A stretch of 64,000 nucleotides of DNA from Artemisia argyi (Eukaryota; Streptophyta; Magnoliopsida; Asterales; Asteraceae). A program made the translations under genes and the position numbers. Under the pieces are notes generated by a model, which worked only from the letters and a program-made list of their open reading frames with translations, was not told where the DNA came from and ran no database searches. The DNA is taken from assembly GCA_030686995.1 (NCBI GenBank), contig CM060707.1, positions 87,220,472 through 87,284,471 on the forward strand. The letters are read 5' to 3'. Positions 58,801 through 64,000 of the stretch are shown here, piece after piece. Positions within the stretch are counted from its first letter, which is position 1. Each line of letters opens with the position of its first letter.

Positions 58801-60091
58801 GACAACGGCTCTTATCATGGAAGTGATAATTGCCCTCATAAATTAGTCTTTATGGACAACGGATCTCCTCATGTAAGTGACAATTGCTCTTAACAAGTGT
58901 GCAACCATTAGGGATAACGACTATAATCATGTAAAGGGCAATTGCTACCATCAATTGAGCAAGAGTTTTGGAACAGTGCCTCACATCAAGTAACGTACAG
59001 TTAGTCTCGACAAGTGAGCCTTTAGGGACAACGGATCTTATCATGGAAGAGACAATTGCCCTTATAAAGTTAATCTTTATGGACAACGGATCTCATCATG
59101 TAAGTGTCAATAGCTCTTAACAAGTGTGCAATCATGTAAAGGGCAATTGCTCCCATCAAGTGAACAAGAGTTTAGGAACAATGCCTCACATCAAGTAACA
59201 TATAGTTGGTCTCAACAACTAAGCCTTTAGGGACAACGGCTCTTATCATGTAAGGGATAATTGCCCTAATAAAGTCAGCCTTTATGGGCAACGGATCTCT
59301 TCATGTAAGTGACAATTTCTCTTATCAAGTGTGCAACCATTAGGGATAACAACTATAATCATGTAAAGGGCAATTGGTCTTATCATATGTGCAACCATTT
59401 GGGACAATACCTACAATCATGCAAAGGAAAATTGCTCTCATCAAGTGAGTAAGAGTTTAGGAACAACGCCTCAAGTAACGTACAGTTGGTCTCCACAAGT
59501 AAGCCTTTTGGGACAATGACTCTTAATATGTATGGGATATATTGCCCTTAAAAAGTTAGCCTTTAGGGACAACTGATCTCATCATGCAAGTGATAATTGT
59601 TCTCATCAAGTGTGCAACCATTAAGGCCAACGACAATCATCACGTAAAGGGTAAATGCTCTCATCAATTGAGCAAGAATTTAGGGAGAACGGCTCTAATC
59701 AAGCAACGTACAATTGCTCTCGTCGAGTGAGCCTTTAGGGACCATGGTTCTCATCATGTAAGTGACAATTACCCTCATAAAGTTAGCCTTTAGGGACAAC
59801 GGATCTCATCAAGTAAATAAAAATTGCTCTTACCAAGTGTGCAAACATTAGAGACAACGGCTATCATCATGTAAAGGGTAAATGCTCTCATTAAGTGAGC
59901 AAGCGTTTAGGGACAACGCCTCCCATCAGGTAACGTACAATTGCTCTCCATAAGTGAGCCTTTAGGGACAACGGCTCTTATCATGGGAGAGACAATTGCC
60001 CTCATAAAGTTAGCCTTTATGGACTACGGATCTTATCATGTAAGTGACAATTGCACTTAACTAGTGTGCAACCATTAGGGATAACGACTAT
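55820..60091. repeat. Higher-order tandem array, second block
   Basis: Continues the A-B-C-D pattern in the same orientation directly from the C monomer cut at 54287, with local irregularities. At 57340-57430 a ~50-bp piece ending AGGAAAACTACTATAATCAC is duplicated, and near 57840-57890 a C and D segment is missing. With the first block, about 6.8 kb or roughly 30 higher-order units. It is cut off at 60091 by a Tat/Athila-like LTR. Confidence 0.95.
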
Positions 60092-61490
60092 TGATGCGTG
60101 GGAATTGCACCAGGCTTTACCTCTCGAGAAGCTTACAACCCCCACCAGGCTGTGTACCTGATCATTATAGTATAGTATAGTGACAAGTACTGCGGGATTG
60201 ATCATTCAACTCAGGAATAGTGTCGCTAGGATTAGAAAGCCTAAAAACTAGGTCTAAAGGTGTGGGATGATTCTTTTTGTATTTTTATATTTTGTGAAAA
60301 GCAAGTAAAATCTCAGGTTTTGGAAGAGTGGGCGAAATTAGTTGCTTGTCAACTAACCCAATAACTAAGATGCAATCAAAATAAAATTACAAAAATGTAA
60401 ATAAAGCTAATTAAACTAGTGGTGTGAACAGTAAATGGGAGAATTGTGTTTACTTAGATTTCACTACTCCTTAGATATCTTTTACAGGTTAATTGTTTGT
60501 TACAGTTGCGTGGATGACGGGTTATATTCCTTAATACCAATTGTGGGGTGGCGTACGTACTTCCCCATCTCTATAAGCTCCTACTTCACTCCTATGTCGA
60601 GCCTGCAAGAAGCTCCTAACATGGGATCACTAGAATTCGCTCATGCATTAAATACAACCATAAAAACCTAGTACGCATTGGTTCATGCTTCTTAAGACGT
60701 TCAAGCAAGTTACACAATGGAAGTCTGCCAGTTTTCTTAAGCCTAACATCGTAATCATTCATCCATTATAACTATAAACAAGCAATCAACCTATAATCAA
60801 CATTTAGGTTTCATTACATCTAAGCAAACACACAAGAGATCTAGCCTAGCATGTTAAAATCAAGACAAACGTAAGATATATTCAAACAACACATAGACAT
60901 ATTGAATGAATTGAAAGGATACTTATCTTAATTGAACATGAAGGGTTTCAAGGGGTGAAAACCCTTGAAAATACTGTTAAAAATGAGCTAGGGTTTATTC
61001 AAGTCAACCCTAACATTCTCCTCTCTTTATAATGAAAATTTCAAAGAGTATATATAGATTTCCTAAGGTGATGGCGTCAAGAAGAAACTTCTGACGCCGT
61101 CAACCCGCCGCCCATAATATTCTCGGACTGCCTAGATCCAGATCTGATGCCGTCATGTGTATTGCTGTTCTGGGCCGTCACCACTTTTACTCTTGACGGC
61201 CATGCTTTGACGCCGTCACGTTTTCACTGGGCCGTCACCTCTTTTACTCTTGACGCCGTCATCAAAATCCTCTTGACGCCGTCAGGTACTATTCCCAGCA
61301 AGGAAAATTAAGACTTTGCCGTTTTCTTCACTTTTATGCTCCAAAAACGTCCAAAATGCTTCCTTTTCCAGAATTCACTCCAAAAGTACCTAAAATCACA
61401 AAAGGAATGATTTAGGGCAATATTTGATCAAATAAATTCCAATTCCGACTTAAATGACCCCCTAAAAACGGATCATTTTTCACCTCATCA
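60092..61490 (-). repeat. 3' LTR of a minus-strand Tat/Athila-like element
   Basis: 1399 bp, TGATGCGTGGG...CACCTCATCA in plus orientation, same family as the solo LTR at 28981-30412. TATA region GTATATATAG near 61048-61058. Six TGACGCCGTCA-like palindromes follow at 61069, 61092, 61145, 61208, 61251 and 61274. Immediately right, the minus strand reads GAGGACAAGCAAATTTCAAG and GTAAGGG, the end of the internal part with polypurine tract, so this is the 3' LTR of an element running to the right. Confidence 0.88.
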
Positions 61491-62861
61491 TATACCCTTA
61501 CACTTGAAATTTGCTTGTCCTCAAGCAAATGCGCTTTTATTCTAGTCAAAATACAAGTTAGGGGTCATTTAACACTAATATAAAAGTAATTAAAACAAAT
61601 AATCGTTCCACTAAAGACCAAAGACAAGCACGGAGGTCATACACTAGCACCTCACAAATAGTGTTTAGATACTCACATCTCTCGGGTGTAATAAAGTATA
61701 TATCACAATATGGAAATGGAAAACATCTCTCACTACCTGTCATAGCAAGATAGATTACCATAGGCTTGGGAAAGGATCAAACCACCACCACATGGCGTAA
61801 GCACCTAGGATAAACTATCAAAGAGGTCTTTTAAAGGGTTATAACGTTAGGTGTAGGGATATGGAATACACGATTTTGTTGGATATAGGCAATCTTTACT
61901 GGTGGCGAGTTAATAATCTTGGTTAATTACATGTACAATATGGCGTTGCTAAGCCAAGACTCGACTCGACTTAAGCTAAAAAATGAAAAATAACAAAAAC
62001 ATAAAATAAACATAGAATGAAATGGGATGGTAGTCCGTATGTTTCTCTCTTTTCTTTTTCTATTTTTTTTTTCTTAATTTTTTCGATTTTTTTTAATTTT
62101 TTTTATTAATTTATTTTTTTGCATACACTCTTACCCTACCATCCAAAATAATACATCATAGGGAATGAACATTCTCCTTACACTTGAATTTTTACATACT
62201 TTACACTAAACTAATCTAATGACTCGAATTAAGATAATCAAAACACTTGGAGTACTTTTAAGATTAACGTACATATGGGGGTAATAAAATGATGTTCTTC
62301 CCCATTACTCCATAACATAAGTACTTTACCCATGAGTCCCAATCGTCCCAAAACAATATGTACAAGGATATGACTCGACTTAGCAATCATGTAATCAATT
62401 AGATAATTAACTAAGGGTTCAAACATGTAACAATAATGCACTAAAGATGAGTGCATACACGGAAGGCTAAGGTGATTTGGGTGTACATTTAAGTGGGTTG
62501 TAACAAATTCTTCCTTTAAGTCAGATGCTTAAGTTAGAAATGAAAAGATAGGCTCGGAGGGGTGTACTAGGGGTTTCGTGTACTAAAAATGAGTACAACG
62601 CTAAGGGTGTGGGAAAAATTAATTGACTTAACTAGCCAAGTAATATGACTTAAATGGTCAAGTAATTATGATACGGGTTTAACACAAGGGTGATCCTAAT
62701 GCCTCTTATCATGTAGTAAATCCTACTACACGAATGTAGTCTCACTAGCGGTCTCGGGATGCATCACTAACGCAAGTTCTAGAATCTAAATGCTACCGGT
62801 ACACTCATAAGCACTAATAGTAAATGCTTTTCCTATCAAATCTAAAGGCGAACCTTACATA
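61491..62861 (-). other. Tat/Athila-like element: 3' internal, non-coding part
   Basis: Begins with the polypurine-tract region (61491-61535). It holds a long T-rich run on the plus strand (62041-62120, A-rich in the sense of the element). No protein domain found. Confidence 0.65.
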
Positions 62862-63244
62862 TTTGGGTGGGAAATTTTTCTGAATAGTACGGTTTTGTGC
62901 TAGTCATACGACTCCTCCGTGGATAAACATTAGTTATTTATAGATAAGATCTTTAGTATATCTTCTAGACTTTTATGAATATACGTTTCTTGTAGAAGAG
63001 ATTAGGGTTTCCACTAGTATATAAGGAACCCTAGGTCATTGTATTATGTACGAGTTTTTTTATAACACTTTTAGTAAAAGAATAATGATCTATAGAGGAT
63101 CAAAGTTTAGTATACAGTTTGTTTTTATATTCCGCAATAACTACAAGCTCACAGAGATTATCTATTTAGTCTTACTGGTGATTACATTAGTAGGCTAACG
63201 ATCTATTGGCTCGAGATCTATCAAGGTTTAGATCCTACAACAAC
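62862..63244. mobile_element. Small solo LTR
   Basis: Block TTTGGGTGGGAAATT...GATCCTACAACAAC with a TATA box GTATATAAGG near 63019-63028 and a CTACAACAACA-type end. ACATA flanks it at 62857-62861 and 63245-63249. One base of uncertainty at each end; the canonical TG start has been changed. Confidence 0.55.
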
Positions 63245-63362
63245 ACATAAAAAACCCAACTACGCTAAAAGAAATGAAAAACAAAGATAATTCGGATTAT
63301 CTCCCGAAAGAGCACTTTTCTTTATTATCGAGTCTTTAAGTTAGACTCACTGTGGCGAATCT

Positions 63363-63990
63363 TCACGTAGACGGTTGGACTTGTCTCCCTTTCCCCTTAT
63401 CCAGGGTAGTCGGTGACTGGTCCCAAACTGTTTGAGCGATATAGGGTTTTAATTTGTAATGATTTTCTAAAAGAAAATTTGCTTTTGGCCATGCACTACG
63501 ATACTCCATTTCGTCCTTCTTGATTGGTCGGGCTTCTCTAAACTTGACTTTAATCCAGTTATCAAAAGATATCCCTTGGTACCCGACTTCTTTTCTTAAG
63601 TGAGCATGAAAACATTCCCATTCATATCTTTTGCCCATATGTACTTCTTCCAATTCCCCACCATTGCACTTCGTCCAAGTGGAGTCACAAGTGGGCCAAG
63701 CTTAAATCGTTCCATCATCCATCATTAAAGTTGTCTTACAAAAGTGGAGTGTCCAATTAACTTCTTACTTGGAATTAAAACCATCAAAGTAATTACGAAT
63801 CCAGGGTTTCTTATCAAAGTTTTTATCTATGTAGCAAGACCAAATGTTGGCTTCCTTAGTTAATAGCCTTAATCTGATATGTCCTCCTCCATTGCACTTT
63901 CTGATGTAAGGACAATAGGAAGGCATGCACAACCTTCCATTTTCCTTAAGGTTTAGGTTTACAACAATGATGAACCACAGTTACGGTGAT
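63363..63990 (-). pseudogene. Unrecognised decayed reading frame in the Tat/Athila-like element
   Basis: One minus-strand frame runs from about 63990 to the stop near 63363 with two internal stops. It reads MPSYCPYIRKCNGGGHIRL, LLTKEANIWSCYIDKN, NWTLHFCKTTLMMDDGTI, then EEVHMGKRYEWECFHAHL and DNWIKVKFREARPIKKDEM, and closes with a Lys/Gly/Arg-rich tail. The Cys and Trp pattern and lack of frameshifts suggest a real protein, but I cannot name the family. By position it lies in the 3' internal half of the element, where accessory or env-like ORFs occur. It may continue past the window edge. Confidence 0.5.
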
Positions 63991-64000
63991 AGGCCCTTCA

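Noticed and set aside
51757..60091. Regular repeat and spacer pattern resembling a CRISPR array
   Set aside because: The whole ~57-bp unit is repeated, with no unique spacers, the surroundings are plant nuclear retroelements, and the period is four-monomer. This is satellite-type DNA.
51757..60091. TTTAGGG in each monomer as a telomere or interstitial telomere tract
   Set aside because: Heptamers are single per ~57-bp unit and never in tandem, so it is not a telomere repeat; kept only as a remark on monomer origin.
60087..61495. Reading 60092-61490 as a second solo LTR
   Set aside because: The flanks ACTAT and TATAC do not match, and the right side carries the PPT and internal end of the element, so it is a 3' LTR.

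Overview
The window is repeat-dense plant nuclear DNA. The organism is most likely a member of the daisy family (Asteraceae), probably tribe Anthemideae (Chrysanthemum / Tanacetum / Artemisia type). The grounds are the Ty1/copia and accessory-ORF protein families seen here, which I recognise from that group; this is recognition from memory, not a database result. I find one ordinary host gene, an intron-less-CDS SUVH1/SUVH3-type SET-domain gene at 46185-48284 (+). Almost everything else is nested transposable elements and one long tandem array.

Layout. (1) 1-28458: the 3' part of a Sirevirus-type Ty1/copia element (+, here 'Sirevirus A'): gag, pol, a long accessory ORF with its own TATA box, and a 3' LTR. 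It is split by two long-LTR, gag-pol-less Ty3/gypsy chromovirus derivatives, CHR1 (3816-12607, +, TSD CAAAC) and CHR2 (17452-26721, -, TSD GGAAG), and carries a Stowaway MITE. (2) 28459-31581: leader, primer binding site and LTR of a minus-strand Tat/Athila-like gypsy element, with a solo LTR of a related family (28981-30412, TSD GTAAA) inside it. (3) 31582-43127: 3' LTR plus a degraded accessory ORF of another minus-strand copia element, cut in two by a complete minus-strand Sirevirus ('Sirevirus B', 32971-41807, TSD CTCAG). (4) 43128-45552: SINE-like remnant, a chromovirus LTR end, a hAT-like element and a fold-back MITE. (5) 45720-48300: SUVH gene with a 5'-UTR intron and a start-stop uORF. 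(6) 48300-50909: intergenic. (7) 50910-60091: a copia 5' LTR (with a hAT MITE inside) and primer binding site, followed at once by about 6.8 kb of a tandem array built from 55-59 bp monomers in a ~228 bp four-monomer higher-order unit, interrupted by a 1.5 kb retroposon. (8) 60092-64000: 3' LTR and internal sequence of a minus-strand Tat/Athila-like element, with a small solo LTR and an unrecognised decayed reading frame.

Cross-cutting observations. Several unrelated LTR families here place short palindromes just upstream of the LTR TATA box: TGACGCCGTCA in one Tat/Athila-like family, GTRCGGCGYAC in another, CCCCTTAAT/ATTAAGGGG in Sirevirus B. In both Sireviruses a comparable palindrome-plus-TATA unit also stands in front of the accessory ORF, suggesting that ORF has its own promoter. 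The retroelement coding regions are dead: both readable reverse transcriptases have lost the last Asp of the YVDD box. Sirevirus A pol is broken by nonsense codons, mostly at expected Gln codons, with no frameshift over about 3.3 kb.
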